In this document: in pieces, positions 11,708 through 23,363 of the stretch
How positions within the stretch are numbered: position 1 is the stretch's first letter
Layout: the number at the start of each line of letters is the position of its first letter
NCBI RefSeq assembly: GCF_014066305.1
Contig: NW_023501046.1
Span: forward strand, 352,001-416,000
From: Letharia columbiana
Taxonomy: Eukaryota; Ascomycota; Lecanoromycetes; Lecanorales; Parmeliaceae
Direction: 5' to 3'
Length of the DNA stretch: 64,000 bases
Translations under genes and position numbers: made by a program
Notes under the pieces: model-generated
Database searches by the model: none
What the model saw: the letters and a program-made list of their open reading frames with translations, nothing else
Told to the model about the DNA's origin: nothing

Positions 11708-13807
11708 TCACTCATCCCCTTCGATCCCAGCGACTCGCCTTGCTGCTTTCATATCCCTTTCCGTCAAACCAAGCTCGGCGGCATACTTGCCAAAAGCATC
11801 CACCATCTCCTTCAATCCTGCCTTCAAGGTCCCAACCACCAAGTCCACTTCCTCTGCTCTTCTGTCCGATTCGGAAAACTCTACATCAGTCCAATGAACA
11901 GGCAAATCTCTCACAAACCCCTCTACAGACTGTATGACACTGACAAATACTTGAATTAGCAGTGGGACATCTTTAGCTACCTTGCCATAGTTATCCTCTG
12001 TCAAGCTTGCAAGAGCTAGAGCAGTCAGCGCATTGACAGAATCAATAATGGGATTAAGCTCGCCAAATGGCGATCCCAGCACCACAGTAGAGACACGACG
12101 CTTGAATGTCCGTCGGAAGAGACGTCCAAACGGAGTGCGCAAGAAGCGAATGAGGTAGGCGTTGTACTGAGCAAGCAGACCGCTGCTGCTCAAGCTCTCC
12201 TGTTGGCCTTGGGTAAGGAGCTTTTGACGTGCAACACCTATATATTTCTCTCCTTCTGCGCGTTGGCTTTCTAAAAATTTCAGAGGCTTCGCAGGCTGTG
12301 GTGATTGCCCGTACGACTTGGCGATGGTGCCGAAACTTGACTCGATCTTTTCGCGTGTAGTCGCGGGAGTTCGGGCGTTGCTGAAGATGTTTTCTTTCCT
12401 AAGGGGCGCCGACGAGATTGAAGGCAGGGATTCGATGGTAATTCGCTGCGGAGGTGCTACGGATTTGGTGGTTGGATTTTGGAATTCAGCGATGCGATTG
12501 CTGATGGCGAGAATGTTGCCCACGCAGAGAGTCATGATCTGAGTCCATGCTGAACCGGTTGGGCGGTCTATATCTGCGAAGATAGCTTTGCGCCGTGCTG
12601 CGAAGCGCTGGCTGATGAGTGCAAGCTCGCAAAACGCAAAGGTCTAAGCAGTATTAGCTTTTTACAGACTCGAAAGTGGCTATGCTGCTCACCCTGATGA
12701 CCTCCCGTTTTGCCTTGAGCCCGGTCAGTAAGCTTGCGTTGGGATCTTTGGATGCACCTGTCAGGGGCTGCTCTCGCTTCATTGGCTCCAACGTAAGATA
12801 GGCACTGAAGATCGCATTTGAGAACTCCCATAGTGTGATCAAGAGGGCGCCGGAGGTCAAGGAGCGAAGGATAAGGGAGTAGTGGTACGGTGGTATGTAC
12901 GATAGCTGTGAGGCAGGCACATCCCACAGCAATGCAGCGAAGTACAGAGAGCAGCTCCACGCCGCCCGTCGAATGAAGAGAGCATAGACTACGGGTCCCA
13001 AGATGGCCATGCCTGTTGCGCGGGTTCCTATCTCTCGTGATAGGCTTGGTAGCAGAACCTTCAGCTGGAGAACGGGATGCTCCTGCTTTGGAGGTTGTCC
13101 AGAGCTGGCGTCTGTCTTTGCCTGCATGACTGGCAAGGCAACGCTGTCGTAGTTATAGTAGAGGTGCAAGCCAGATTGAAGGACTGCAAGCATAAAAAAG
13201 ACGCTTCGGAGGTATATTGGTCGCTCATTGAGTCGTTTGCGTTCCCATGCTCTGCTATCCATTAGCCACAGCAGCACCACCAGGGCAGAACCTCGCTCAC
13301 TTTCCTGCAGCTACCCAGCCTAGATTCGCCGACTCTGGTACCGACCACATGTAGACCTCACTGAACCACCATGCCGAGAAAAGGTACCATGCCAATGTCT
13401 GGACAGTGTTCAAGCGGAACAGATACCGTGTGAAGGTCTCAAAGGGTGATGCTGTTGTCCGAGACCCTGATGCATTTTCAGTACTCGAATCTTGTCTAGG
13501 CATTTTCTCGGCCATACCCAAATGCAGTTGAGCCACACGTAGTACGAAGATAGAGAGTGCTGATACGAAGAGGAGGAGTGTTCGTATGCCTGCTGGGCCA
13601 ATTGGAAACCAGAACCAGAATACTGCCACTACATCAGACGGTCAAGCGGCTTCTCACTCAGGGATCGAACTTACTTGAAGACTTGTCTGCGATCAGTACA
13701 GCCTCGGCATAGCAGACCACGAGGGTGATGAGAGCGGCACTTGTAAATCTTCTGTGCAGGGCCGGTGTCAAGAACTGTCTATAGAGAGGCGGGCGGAGAG
13801 ACGCCAT
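11708..13807 (-). CDS. NDC1: Nuclear-envelope nucleoporin Ndc1
   Basis: Integral membrane nucleoporin needed to anchor nuclear pore complexes and, in yeasts, to insert spindle pole bodies. Four exons (13807-13675, 13628-13301, 13254-12693, 12643-11708) give 652 residues, the usual size. The N-terminal half has about six hydrophobic spans (for example LITLVVCYAEAVLIA, FWFWFPIGPAGIRTLLLF, TLAWYLFSAWW), and the C-terminal half is soluble, with TFAFCELALISQRFAARRK and DRPTGSAWTQIMTLCVGNI near 342-385, which are the parts that identify the family. Introns are 46, 46 and 49 nt. Splice joins were fixed by frame: GCAGGAAA/C, ATCAGG/ACC. Start at 13807 gives the expected MASLRPPLYRQFLTPALHRRF lead (basic, then first span). 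Confident from the C-terminal match; membrane count is by eye. Confidence 0.87.
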
Positions 13808-14408
13808 GTTTCCCAATGAGCAGAAGAAGGCTTTCTATGGCTTCATCGTCAGCCCATCAGCGCCTGCGTACCAAATTGTGTCGTTTGGCCCAAATTATCG
13901 AGATGTTTACACAAATCCTGGTTGCTGCGGGTACGTATTTTATGTAATCTATTTTGGCGTTTGGGCGCGAACCCTGGTGGAGATCTAGGTTTTGGGCTCG
14001 CTAGCACTCAATATTACGGTACAACGGAAATCACGAAGCGTTAATACCTTGCTTTCAAATTGCTTAGGTCTTGCATATTCAGGTGGGCTTGTCTCACTCG
14101 CAAGCTTTCTCAGTAAGTCTCTTAACATCTGAAAGCCATGTCATCTTCAAGGCTGTCCACAATTTATACAAAGAGCCAGCAGCGTTCCTGCCTTTCTCCT
14201 GATGTCTGACTGGCAACTCATTATCATTGGCAATAGAACTCCACGTCATCCGAAATTCAAGTCACTTTCCAAGATCGGATCTTCTGAAAAGATTCCTTGA
14301 TCCTCGCCATATCTGGGAAATACATGTTTTCTTTTCGTAGTGTGTTTGCACTCTAGCAGCTCCAAGTCAACGACATCTCCATGAAAAGCGCCCTTCACAA
14401 GAATATTT
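13808..14408. other. Interval between NDC1 and the hydrolase gene
   Basis: 600 bp. It holds the upstream region of NDC1 and the 3' end of the next minus-strand gene. No coding signal recognised. Confidence 0.5.
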
Positions 14409-15551
14409 CTACCGTGATTCTAACCCTTGCGTCCTCATGAAATTATTGTAATTTGACTCTCTTGCCACACAGAAGCCCTGGTAGAGGAGTGACCCTGACC
14501 TCAAACCATCATTTTTGCGTACGTCAACACATGCATCGACAAAAGCCTGAAGCTCCTCGAGCAGCTTCTTCGGTCTCTCTAGCGGCAACAGATGTCCAGC
14601 GTCTTCAACTTCCACCATGATACACCCGTAGATCTTGCCATACACCTCGTCCTTGATGGTTTGTACGCTTATCAATCTGTCGGATTTTCCAGCAATTGCC
14701 ATTGCGGGCACTTTGATCTTGTCGACTGCCCCCGACCAGTCGCCCTCTTTTCCTTCAGAGCCTTCTCTCAGCCAGGCTATCGTTAATGCAGTATCTTGTT
14801 TTATTGCGTGGGCACTGATTTTGTCCAGGTCGGACACCGTGAGTGAACCCGGATGGGCACTGAGGACACCATTCGCAAAGTCAAGGGCTTCAGTCTTGGC
14901 TTCGCAGGATCCATATAGCCTTTCCATCTTCGGGCTGGACAAGATCCAGGGTGATGCTGGCACAGGGTTGATAAGAGCCAGGCCTATCAGACCTTTAGGC
15001 TCACCACTGGCAACGATTTGGGCAATCTTCGCACCCATACCATGGCCTGCGACTTGATGATCTCGGAGTCAGCATTACTCTTTCGGGAGGTATTCTTCGT
15101 CGCGAGACATGTCTTAGGAGCGGAGAACTCTTTAGACATGCCTGACGACTCATGAGACAGCATGAACGGGGAAGAGTTGCCTCAGGAACCATAACGTACG
15201 TATGAAATCTGTGACATTTTCCAGCGCCGGGAGAATCTTCTCAACATCTTCGGCCATTCGTTCCACGGAATACAACCTGCTTACATGAGCACGGGATGAT
15301 TCGCCACAGCCTCGGAAATCCACGGTGATGCAGTGACATCGGCAACCCTCTATAATACGCTTGAATGTGTACGAGGAGCCCCCAAAGTCGTGGAGAAAGA
15401 TGACCGCAGCTTGACGAGGTCGAGGGCTGGGCGAGATTTTGTGACTGGGAGTGTAATTGCAGGGTAAGTAAGACTCCACCGAGAGATCTATGTCAGGGGC
15501 GACTCTGAATGTATAAGAGTCGTTGACATGTTGAACTGTGTCGTTACTCAT
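14409..15551 (-). CDS. Alpha/beta-hydrolase-fold protein, nucleophile serine missing
   Basis: Exons 15551-15200 and 15052-14409 give 331 residues. The fold is clear: oxyanion-loop segment FLHDFGGSS (about 57-65), strand TVDFRGCGES, nucleophile elbow, acid segment AIAGKSDRLIS and histidine segment EVEDAGHLLPLERP. The elbow, normally G-H-S-M-G, reads GHGMG (residues 120-124, codon GGT at 122), so the catalytic serine is absent while the acid and histidine remain. The frame through the elbow is fixed by MGAKIAQIVASGEP after it, so this is not a splicing artefact. The 147-nt intron has a good branch point (GCTGACT). Start at 15551 (MSNDTVQHV) was chosen over in-frame ATGs at 15632 and 15650 as it is closest to the fold. 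It may bind a ligand rather than hydrolyse; no substrate can be named. Confidence 0.8.
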
Positions 15552-18500
15552 GATTTGAGGCTGGTAGGAAGAGAGAAAGTCCGCTCTTTGCTGTAGATAC
15601 AGGGTGGGCTTGCAATGAATATGAGATGACATTGCTGGACCCGTGCACAAAAGGTCAATGCTTCAATGTCTTCTCTGCATGTCGATAATCCTCGAGACTA
15701 CAGGCGACTGAGGTTCGAGGGGTTGCCCGGTCAGTTCTCGACCTCGATAATAGCCTGCAGTGTCTCTTCGATTGACAACTACCCGTCAGAAGTATAAACG
15801 AATGATCAAACAGATCGAGCGCATAACACAGTTTGAAGGCATTGTGTGTGATGGAGGATGATATTTGCAATCGAACAGTGAGGGTCGTACATGAGCAACA
15901 GTTCGACACTATCAGCGGCAATCCTCAACCTATACCAAAGCCATCGTTCATCATTCCGAAGCTCAACCAAGTAAATACCACCTATGGCTTTGGACCTCTG
16001 CCCCTCTTTCGTGGCGCCAACAACTGGGCGGCAGCGAGGTTACACGAAATAAAGGCAAATTGTTCTTCGGCCGGAGCAACATTGTCACGTCTAACTAGAC
16101 AAGCCTTCAACAGAATGGCCTTCGTGTGCGCTAAGTCAGATTGGCAACTTCGTATTCTGCAATACTTCCTCGACACCTGTACCCAAGTCGATCAAAGTTT
16201 TGAGGACTCTGCTTACATTAACGGCTATCGTGGAAGACAATGCAAGTCATAGGCTGAGCAGCATCACGATAACATCATCATTGCCGGGCTGCCACTCCAT
16301 AAGCGTAAGGAGCATTCCAAAGAAGAGAGCGGTGAAGAAAGGATTGGACAAGGAAGCAGGAAAAAAAAGCGGGTGGAAAGGACGTTGAAATCTGACTGCC
16401 GGCGCTCAACAGGGCCGCATCCGAAAAAAGGAAGCAGGTAATAACGCTGCACCAATAATCAGAAAAGCAGGCTTTGCGAAGCAGGATAGCGGAGTAACAC
16501 GTTTGATACCGCATTGAGATCTTGTTGTGAAAGGGCCTCGGCAATGCTTGTAGAATGGTAGAGTCCGCACTGTCGCACGACTTTCAGGGCTCTGAGTCCT
16601 TTTCTTGTTCCTCGAGTCCTTCTTGCAGTCCCCATTGACCGCATATCCAAGGATAGTCGATATTTGGGACAATGACAAAGACGAGGTTGAAGCATTAGGG
16701 ACACTTCGAGCAGGGGTTTCACGCTAGTGACTCGGCGGCAATGTCTGCCGACATGCCTGTTTCCGCGTCGGACAATTATCAGCATGAACAAACTTGGCTT
16801 TCCTTCCCAACCGATTCCTTCAGACTCCATTGGCTTGAGCCATGCCGGCTCGCAAATTCTAGGTCCAAAAGCTGATCCAGAAGCCAGGAGAGGCCCCCCA
16901 AAGAAGAGAGTATGAATAGCCGCCGCAAGATCTGCTACAAACATTAACGACGTCCAGAGTCCGAAGGAAACCCCGATCTGTTTCTCTCAGCTCGGGGCCC
17001 CACCTTGCAGATTCCCCCAACCTACCAGTCTTCGCCGTCTACGCCCGACATGCCTTGAGGGGTACATGTCGAGGGCGAGTTGCACAAGGAAACTGACTGC
17101 GCAAGCATCAAATGCGAGCAACAACCTCGGCAAGCCGTCCAGTATAACAGAGTGTCCACATTCTACTTCTATGACGTAGAGCCTCGCCTTCTCGTCGTGA
17201 CCGAGTGGTATCTGGGAACGTCCTACTAAGGGTGACTACGGAACTACGCCTTGGAACATCCCTCTTCGTTTATTGCAGACATTTCTCTTGACGAGATGAT
17301 TCCTTCCAGTTAACGGGTATAGCAAGCGACAGAAGTCCGATAGCAAGGTGCATCGATGCCCGTCATTTTCTTCCTTCTTTCCTTCCTTCCTTCCCTCCTC
17401 CATCCCCCCATCCCTCCATTCCTTCTCATTCACTTCTTGCTGTTCAGCCATGGCTATCATACAAAACGTTGAAGTCGTCATCCAAGTCACCGGACAAGAC
17501 TTTGCCCGAATATGAATCCGAGAATGCCAATGACAAATCAAAAAAGACAACAAGGTTCGTGGAAGCCACGGCGAGGGTCGATTTTATTGTCATCATTAGA
17601 TTAGAGTCAAATGGCATATGAAATGGCTTGTATGACAGGGAACCTCATCGTTGAAGTGTGAGAATGAGGAGCTGATGCCAAAATTGCGAGTACTGGGATT
17701 CCAGGTCTTGCGGCGACAGTGGTGGAACGTGTCGTACTTGTCTGGTCCAAATGCATAGGATGATGACTATACTCAGACGACGTTGGAAACTTGTTTCCGG
17801 CCGTATGCTTTTTGGGCCAAATAGCTCGGCATTTTACTTTGTTCGGCGATTGGCTCTTGGCTCGTCAGCGATGGAAGGCTATCGCGCTGGGAACAACGAG
17901 ACCTCTATATATTGCTAGATTTGAGTAGGCCGTCATGCATGAATTGGTACTCGAATAGCTTTAATTCTCACCAGTATGTACCTATGTAATTAAGGTAGTT
18001 GATCTGAGTGCCTTCAAGTGGACGAGCATTTCTCGACTTAGGGCTGCACTTTGCCGGAAATGGATTAGCCTATCGGATGGCGATCTTTCTCGAGTTCTCC
18101 AGTGTCAAACGTCTCCTTTGTTGCATGGGAAGCCATCGCTCTAACCCATACTACTAAGCTCATCCAGTAGAAACGCTTATACTCATGTGCTGAATGTGAC
18201 GCACCCTCGTCGCTCAAACTGACCCTCACCATCTATGACTCGAACAGCGCGCTCTGTTTCAAGGCAACGCGTAGAGGACTCGTAGCCGCCCAGCATAATG
18301 ACATGAAACGCTTCCGTCTTCCAAAAGAAAGGGACAACGACAGCCACTGATTTTCTTCGAGACCTCACCAACCTGCATCTCTAAGATGTCGCAGATATAC
18401 ATCATGGTCGCAGGATGGCTTGAGCCCAGCGCTTCCATGCAATCTGGCGCTGGGTTGGGCCAGTCTCTCCGTGGTTTGGGTCCCCGATTCACATACTGTG

Positions 18501-18867
18501 GGGTTCTTTGTTGCTGTGAATAGAAAGGCAGTGAATCGCGATTGTTCAGGCGTGTCTTTGAGAGCCATTTTTTCGTTTTTCCATTCATCTTCCAACTCTC
18601 TTTTCTCTTCATTCATACCTGTTCATTCTTCCATTGTCCTTCAACGGCCAGCGCCTTGTCTGCGGACTCGTCATTGTTCTCTTCTTGTCACCCATCTCTA
18701 CTAATACTACTTTTCCCTCCGTGAAAGTGTCGACTCCGTTTCTTCAAACATCCTTGCCCTGATACATCGTCTTAATCTACTGCTGTGCAGTCCAAATTCT
18801 CTTCGCTCTTCGAAAGCTACAAACACACCATCTCCAAATCACGAGACCGATCCAAAAACACGCAGAT
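15552..18867. other. 3.3-kb gene-free stretch
   Basis: Short frames exist (15833-16252 +, 16459-16944 -, 18259-18612 -) but none has recognisable domains, a signal peptide with conserved body, or splice partners. It contains a TTCC tract near 17.4 kb. It may hold a lineage-specific or non-coding gene that cannot be recognised by eye. Confidence 0.45.
17366..17424. repeat. Imperfect (TTCC)n microsatellite
   Basis: Pyrimidine-only tract made of TTTC/TTCC/CTCC units over about 60 bases, ending in CCATCC units. No coding role seen. Confidence 0.8.
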
Positions 18868-19763
18868 ATGCCTTTCTTCAAGAGATCCCTGGCTGGTCCA
18901 GGCTACGTCGTCCTCAACGTCATCCGCGTGATGAACGTAGTCGCCCTTTTAGCCGTCGTCGCGGCCAGCTTCGTCATGCTGGTCAAGACCTTCATCGTCT
19001 CCAAATTCTTCTTCTTCGACGGTGTCAGCCATCTAATCACAGGTTGTGTGAGCAGTAAGTCCTCACCTCTTCCTATTCCGACCCTTCATCTCAAGGGCCA
19101 GCAGCTGACGGAAGTGAGCAGTACTCCTCATACTCACCGAAATCTCGCTCTTCAAGCGCTACACCGCCAACAACTGGCCGCTCCTCTCCCCCAGCCACGG
19201 ATTCGTCACCCTCGGCATCATCATGATCATCATCGGCGTCTCCATCCTCGGCAACCTGAACAAACAGGCCACCTCCGAGGGTTCCCTCGGTGCGACCTTC
19301 TGGCGTCTGGTCATCGCCTCGGGCATCGTCGTCAGCATCCTCGGTGTGGCCAACATCTTCGCCGTAAGTCATGACCCGCAAGCCCCACCGCGGACCGAAT
19401 CCAGTGGCTAATGTCAAAACACAGAACTACATGTTCCGCCAAAAATCCCTCGGTATCACCGCGCGGCAGGTCCGGGACCACGGCGCCGTCGCCCCCCAGA
19501 AGGTCTACGTCAGCCCCTCGCCCTCGAGGTCGGTGCACGCCCGGCGCTCGTTCCACCTCGGCCGCTCCGACACCCTGCCATCGTACTACACGAAGGACCA
19601 CTCCTCGCACGAGCAGGAGCCCGTCCGGAACATCTCCGCGCCGATCGCGGGGACCCCGCAGTTGGCCCAGGCCAAGAGAAATTCGAGCGCGCCGCCGGTC
19701 GTGAACGGTGTGCAGAGACCGGATTTGGCCTTCCATCCCGCCCTGCAGGGTCAGGCTTTCTGA
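18868..19763 (+). CDS. Four-span fungal membrane protein (DUF7598-like)
   Basis: Three exons (18868-19054, 19122-19363, 19425-19763) give 255 residues. Four hydrophobic spans: about 12-40 (YVVLNVIRVMNVVALLAVV), 52-72 (LITGCVSILLILTEISLF), 83-105 (HGFVTLGIIMIIIGVSIL) and 115-140 (FWRLVIASGIVVSILGVANIF), then a polar Ser/Pro/His-rich cytosolic tail from about 145. Splice joins keep frame exactly: AGC-A/TA gives Ile, and GCC/AAC is phase 0. Introns are 67 and 61 nt with GTAAGT donors. The upstream region is pyrimidine-rich, as in strongly expressed fungal genes. I recognise it as a widespread filamentous-fungal membrane protein of unknown function; the DUF number is from memory and should be checked. 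It ends 355 bp from the convergent neighbour. Confidence 0.8.
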
Positions 19764-20118
19764 GACGGACGCCCCAACGGTTCGGTCCGGGGTCACGAAT
19801 ATCATGAATCGGATGACCTTTTCTTTTCTCGTCTGGGCGCAGCAGAGTGGATAGGGGTGGGGGAAAGGAGGGAGTGCGAATGTTACAAGCCAGTGACCAA
19901 TTTTTCTTTCGATTTAGTACGGCGCGAGGAACAGGGACGGAGGGAAAGGGAGAGCTATCCTCTATTAGCATGCATTCTTATTCAAGACGGATGCAATCTT
20001 CATCATCTCATACGCTTCCTCTTCCAAGAATACTGTACATTTCGTTGCATGTGTCAAGATTTCTAAATTCTCCGGTATTGTCTGCTCAAATGCGCCCAGG
20101 CGTTGATTTGTCCCGCGT
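19764..20118. other. Convergent 3' region
   Basis: 355 bp between the two membrane-protein genes; shared 3' UTR space. Nothing else seen. Confidence 0.6.
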
Positions 20119-21250
20119 CTATCCAACCTGCTGCTGCTGCTGCTGCAACTCCTGAAAACTCGTGATGCCCTCCGCATATCTCCTCGCGTCCTCTTCTACC
20201 TTGGCCACTTGAATCCTGCCACTCAGCGCATTCCTCATCCCTTCCACAACCTCCCTCTCATCCATCACCTCTCCCATCACCTGCCCTTCCTTCCTCCAAT
20301 ATGCCTCCGTCTTCCTTCTCAACCCCTCATCCCTCACGACGACGTTCCTCATGATGCCCACAGCCTGCAGCTTCGCCCTCGCACTTTCCAGCACCCGCAT
20401 CGCCGTCTCCATCCTCTCCGCCGCACTCGGGGGTACTACGAACATGCGGTTCGTGGAAGACAGCCAGAGGAGCCCGGCGACGAGGACGTCTGCTAGAGCT
20501 ATGACGATGCCACGGACCACACGCATCCGCCAGAAGAAATGGATGTACTGCTCCGGTCGAACAGCACGCGCGTTGGCTTTCCACTCATAGCTGCCGAAGA
20601 GATAACACTCCACCACCGCCAGTCCCATGCCTATAATCGTCACGACGTTACGCCATCTCTTCCCGTAAGCGCCAGACATGGCCGAGGAAGTCGCGAGACC
20701 GAGGGCGAAGGTGTGGAGGAGGTGAGGAAGGGCGATCGAGGGGAGAGCATAGTAGAAGTATGTGGATGGCTGGTCGGAGTTGCAGAAAGGACAGTTCGTC
20801 AAGACATCGGGACCGTATGTGAAGTAGAGAAGCCGAGCGTCCAAGGAAGCGATCTTTGGCCGCAGAACGCTGTCAGCCTCGGTGAGCCCCGAGACTCCGC
20901 GGGCGAGATTGAGGCGGGTGAAGAGGACATCATTGGAGGTTTGCAAGCGCGAGGATGTTGTGGTGAAGATATTTTCTGGAGCGAAATAGGGAATGGTGGA
21001 AACGAGGGCGAGGACGGCGGAGAGGAAGAGGATGGTGAGGGACTTGGAGACTGGCCCAGGCACCGGCTGCACAGGGGCAGGGGCAGTGACTGCCTTGACT
21101 TTTTGGGTGCGATACCAGGTTATGAGCCTGGGAATGAGGAGGGGCCCCACAGTGAAGAGGAGGGTTTTGAGGCTGTTGGGATGTCAGTACAGGCATGATT
21201 GGTCAGTGCAATTCGAAGAAAGTAAATACGAACGTAGAGAGGGATACCAT
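20119..21250 (-). CDS. Conserved fungal multispanning membrane protein
   Basis: Two exons: 21250-21234 (MVSLS plus two bases) and 21172-20119, giving 356 residues. The first splice rests on the remembered family start (MVSLSTLKTLLFTVGPLLIPRL after joining) and on a branch point TACTGAC with CCAACAG acceptor; the donor GTTCGT is weak, so a start inside exon 2 is possible. Hydrophobic spans: about 8-22, 45-65, 148-175, 188-206 and 225-245. Conserved-looking blocks are YFAPENIFTTTSSRLQT, the lumenal FTYGPDVLTNCPFC (two cysteines) and GKRWRNVV. A charged coiled helix and a run of six glutamines end the protein. I know homologues across ascomycetes but no experimentally defined function. Confidence 0.75.
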
Positions 21251-22440
21251 GATGATGGCGAGTATATGAAAGCTTTGTTATTGAGAGAACATGGGTGAGA
21301 TGTTGCGGGGGGTGTTGGGACACGTTCCTATCGGCTGCAAAACCACAACGGCTGCAGGTCATCCATGCGCTGATTTAGCGTATTCGAAATCGTTGCGAAT
21401 GCTTGGCATCAGAAATTCCTACGCATCCCATGGATTCAAATTATTAACTTCATAATTATAAGTCGGATGTAAGAACTTTTGGCGGAAATAGAGTCGCAAG
21501 AGTATTAGATGGAAGTCTTAAACATAAAAGATTTCTTTTCGAACTACTCATTTACTTCTAGAAATTAAGAAAAGAGAAAAACAACCGACTGCTGCTCGAA
21601 AATAACTTTATTTTCTTCTTTAACTCTATGAATTCATCGTTTCCTTATAGATTTTACTTATTTTAGCAGCGTTGACCCGCCGCGATAAGGAGTCTAACTT
21701 ACGTCTAGAAAATTTTACAATTCACATCATGGCTGTGAAGTCAACAATTTGAATCTCTGGGGTGCATAGGAATGTCTGATGCCAAGCATTCGCAACGATT
21801 TTGCATCCGCTAAACCTCCCGCCGCAAAATTGAACCAACCGCATGTGCCGCTTGAAACATTTTCTCCCACGCTTTATTCTATTCCTACCCCGGGGAGTTG
21901 TATCCGAACATGGTCAATCAAATCTCGAAGTCCATTAGCAGCGATGGCTCTGTCCTCTAATAAGTATGCGGTCTAAAAGGATTTCCTGAGAGTCAAATTG
22001 CGAACTCGATTGGGGTTTTCCCGCCCTGCTCGATGGCTATGGCCATGGTGGCATGCACCTTTGAGCTATACGCTTTCCTTTGGTTTGCAAGCTGGAAGAT
22101 TGCTGTCTGTGGAGAATGAGATATTCAAATGCAAGGAACACGTCTTCAAGGATGGCGTGCCAGCAGAGCCCACAATACTCTATGTGCATTGATGACGGGC
22201 ACTTTCGAAGCTTTAGCGATCCTCTCTACCATGATCACTCAGAGTCAAAAAGAATGCCTAGACCGAATCCAAAGCCTCTGCCAAGGGGTATCTCACTTCG
22301 TGTTGCAGTGTCGAGCGAAAGCCATGAAAGATCACTGCGTCAATATTCGTGAGACACATCCTCCCGTCTCCCACAATCGAACGTCGGGATATCTTCAAGC
22401 TGCCAATCGAAGCCATTCACAGCGTGATACCCTCCAACGC
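21251..22440. other. Intergenic region containing a TIR element
   Basis: 1.2 kb between two minus-strand genes, so it includes the upstream region of the membrane-protein gene and the 3' end of GET1. Its main content is the inverted-repeat element at 21378-21810; the remainder has only short frames without features. Confidence 0.55.
21378..21810. mobile_element. MITE-like element, 75-bp inverted repeats, TA flanks
   Basis: Non-coding 433-bp element. Its ends, 21378-21452 and the reverse complement of 21736-21810, are the same length and about 86-88% identical. The core AAATCGTTGCGAATGCTTGG is shared exactly, and most of the differences are transitions. A TA dinucleotide flanks both ends (21376-21377 and 21811-21812), as expected for a Tc1/mariner/Fot1-type target duplication. 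The interior is AT-rich with no open frame of note, so it would be non-autonomous. Seen: the inverted repeats and TA flanks. Inferred: mobilisation by a pogo/Fot1-like transposase elsewhere in the genome. Confidence 0.8.
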
Positions 22441-23204
22441 CTAAAGCTCTTTCTTCCCTTCCCCCTTCCCACCTCTGGCTCCTGCACCGATCTTCATCTT
22501 CTGCCCTCCCTGCTCTTGTTCCCTTACCAAGACCAGCGCTGCCACAACTGCGGCTCCAACAAGCCGCACTATAGTCGCGCAAGCGATCCACCACAGCTGT
22601 ATACTCACACTCCCCGTCGGTGCTCTAGGGAATGCAAGCAACCACTCCACATAGCCCGGCACCCAATTCCTTGGTATCCAGAAGAGCGGTCGTTTGGAGA
22701 ACCAGAATTGTAGGAAGAAGCGGAGGCCATTGGTGCCGACCCAGCGGAGAGCGTTGACAGTGCGGTCGAAGGTCGATTTGAAGGATTTGAGGTTGTTGGC
22801 TGGGGAAACGTATCGATCAGCCAGGCTGTTCAAACTCGCACTACAGATGCTCTTTCATCGTTCCTAGGTGTCTTACTCTTCTCATCATACTGTGCCAGAA
22901 TCTTGTCATGGCTCCTCCGTATCTTTGCCCATTTGGCAAACTCATCCTGAGAACTCGTAGCATTCATCTCCCGCTTCAGGCGTATCACTTCCCTCTGGAG
23001 CTTGATTTGAGACTTGGCATCAGCAGAGGTAGACGTGGGAAGTCGGTTGTAGAGGCTCCATAGCTACAAATGCCGTCAGCAAAGAGCAGGCCGCGATGGG
23101 GGGGAGGGGGCTTATACGAATTCATTGATGACAGGCGCGCCAACGGTGTTGACGAGGTGGATGAAGAGTTGCAAACAGAATACAATGAGGAGGAGAGAAG
23201 GCAT
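22441..23204 (-). CDS. GET1: GET complex subunit Get1 (WRB/CHD5 family)
   Basis: ER membrane receptor subunit that, with Get2, accepts tail-anchored proteins from the Get3 ATPase. Exons 23204-23118, 23063-22877 and 22799-22441 give 210 residues. A first membrane span ([21 protein letters not shown], about 4-24) leads into a charged cytosolic coiled coil (LKREM..., [23 protein letters not shown], about 45-92), then two C-terminal spans (about 115-140 and 165-185) and a Gly/Lys-rich tail. This layout and the [11 protein letters not shown] motif are diagnostic. Introns are 54 and 77 nt. Joins keep frame: GAATTC/CTA phase 0 and AAG-A/CC phase 1. It shares a 159-bp divergent promoter with the next gene. 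Confidence 0.9.
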
Positions 23205-23363
23205 GATTCTCTCTGTGGGGTTCTGCAAGAGCAGACAATGGGGCTTTGAAGAGAAGCTTGGTAGACACTGTAGAGTAAGGTAGAACACCGAAATAATCCC
23301 ACCCTAACCCCCCCCAGCCCTATCAAAATCGCTAGCTTCACCTCTCGTCTCCTCTTCTTCCCC
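23205..23363. promoter_or_regulatory. Bidirectional promoter GET1/PTAR1-like
   Basis: Only 159 bp separate the two start codons, so the divergent genes must share promoter sequence. It contains a C-run (near 23303-23316); no named factor site is claimed. Confidence 0.6.

Noticed and set aside
15833..16252. 139-codon plus-strand frame
   Set aside because: Contains a few plausible segments but no recognisable family, and no upstream or downstream splice partners.
16459..16944. 161-codon minus-strand frame with a hydrophobic start
   Set aside because: Only the first 30 residues look ordered; the rest is Arg-rich as expected of random frames.
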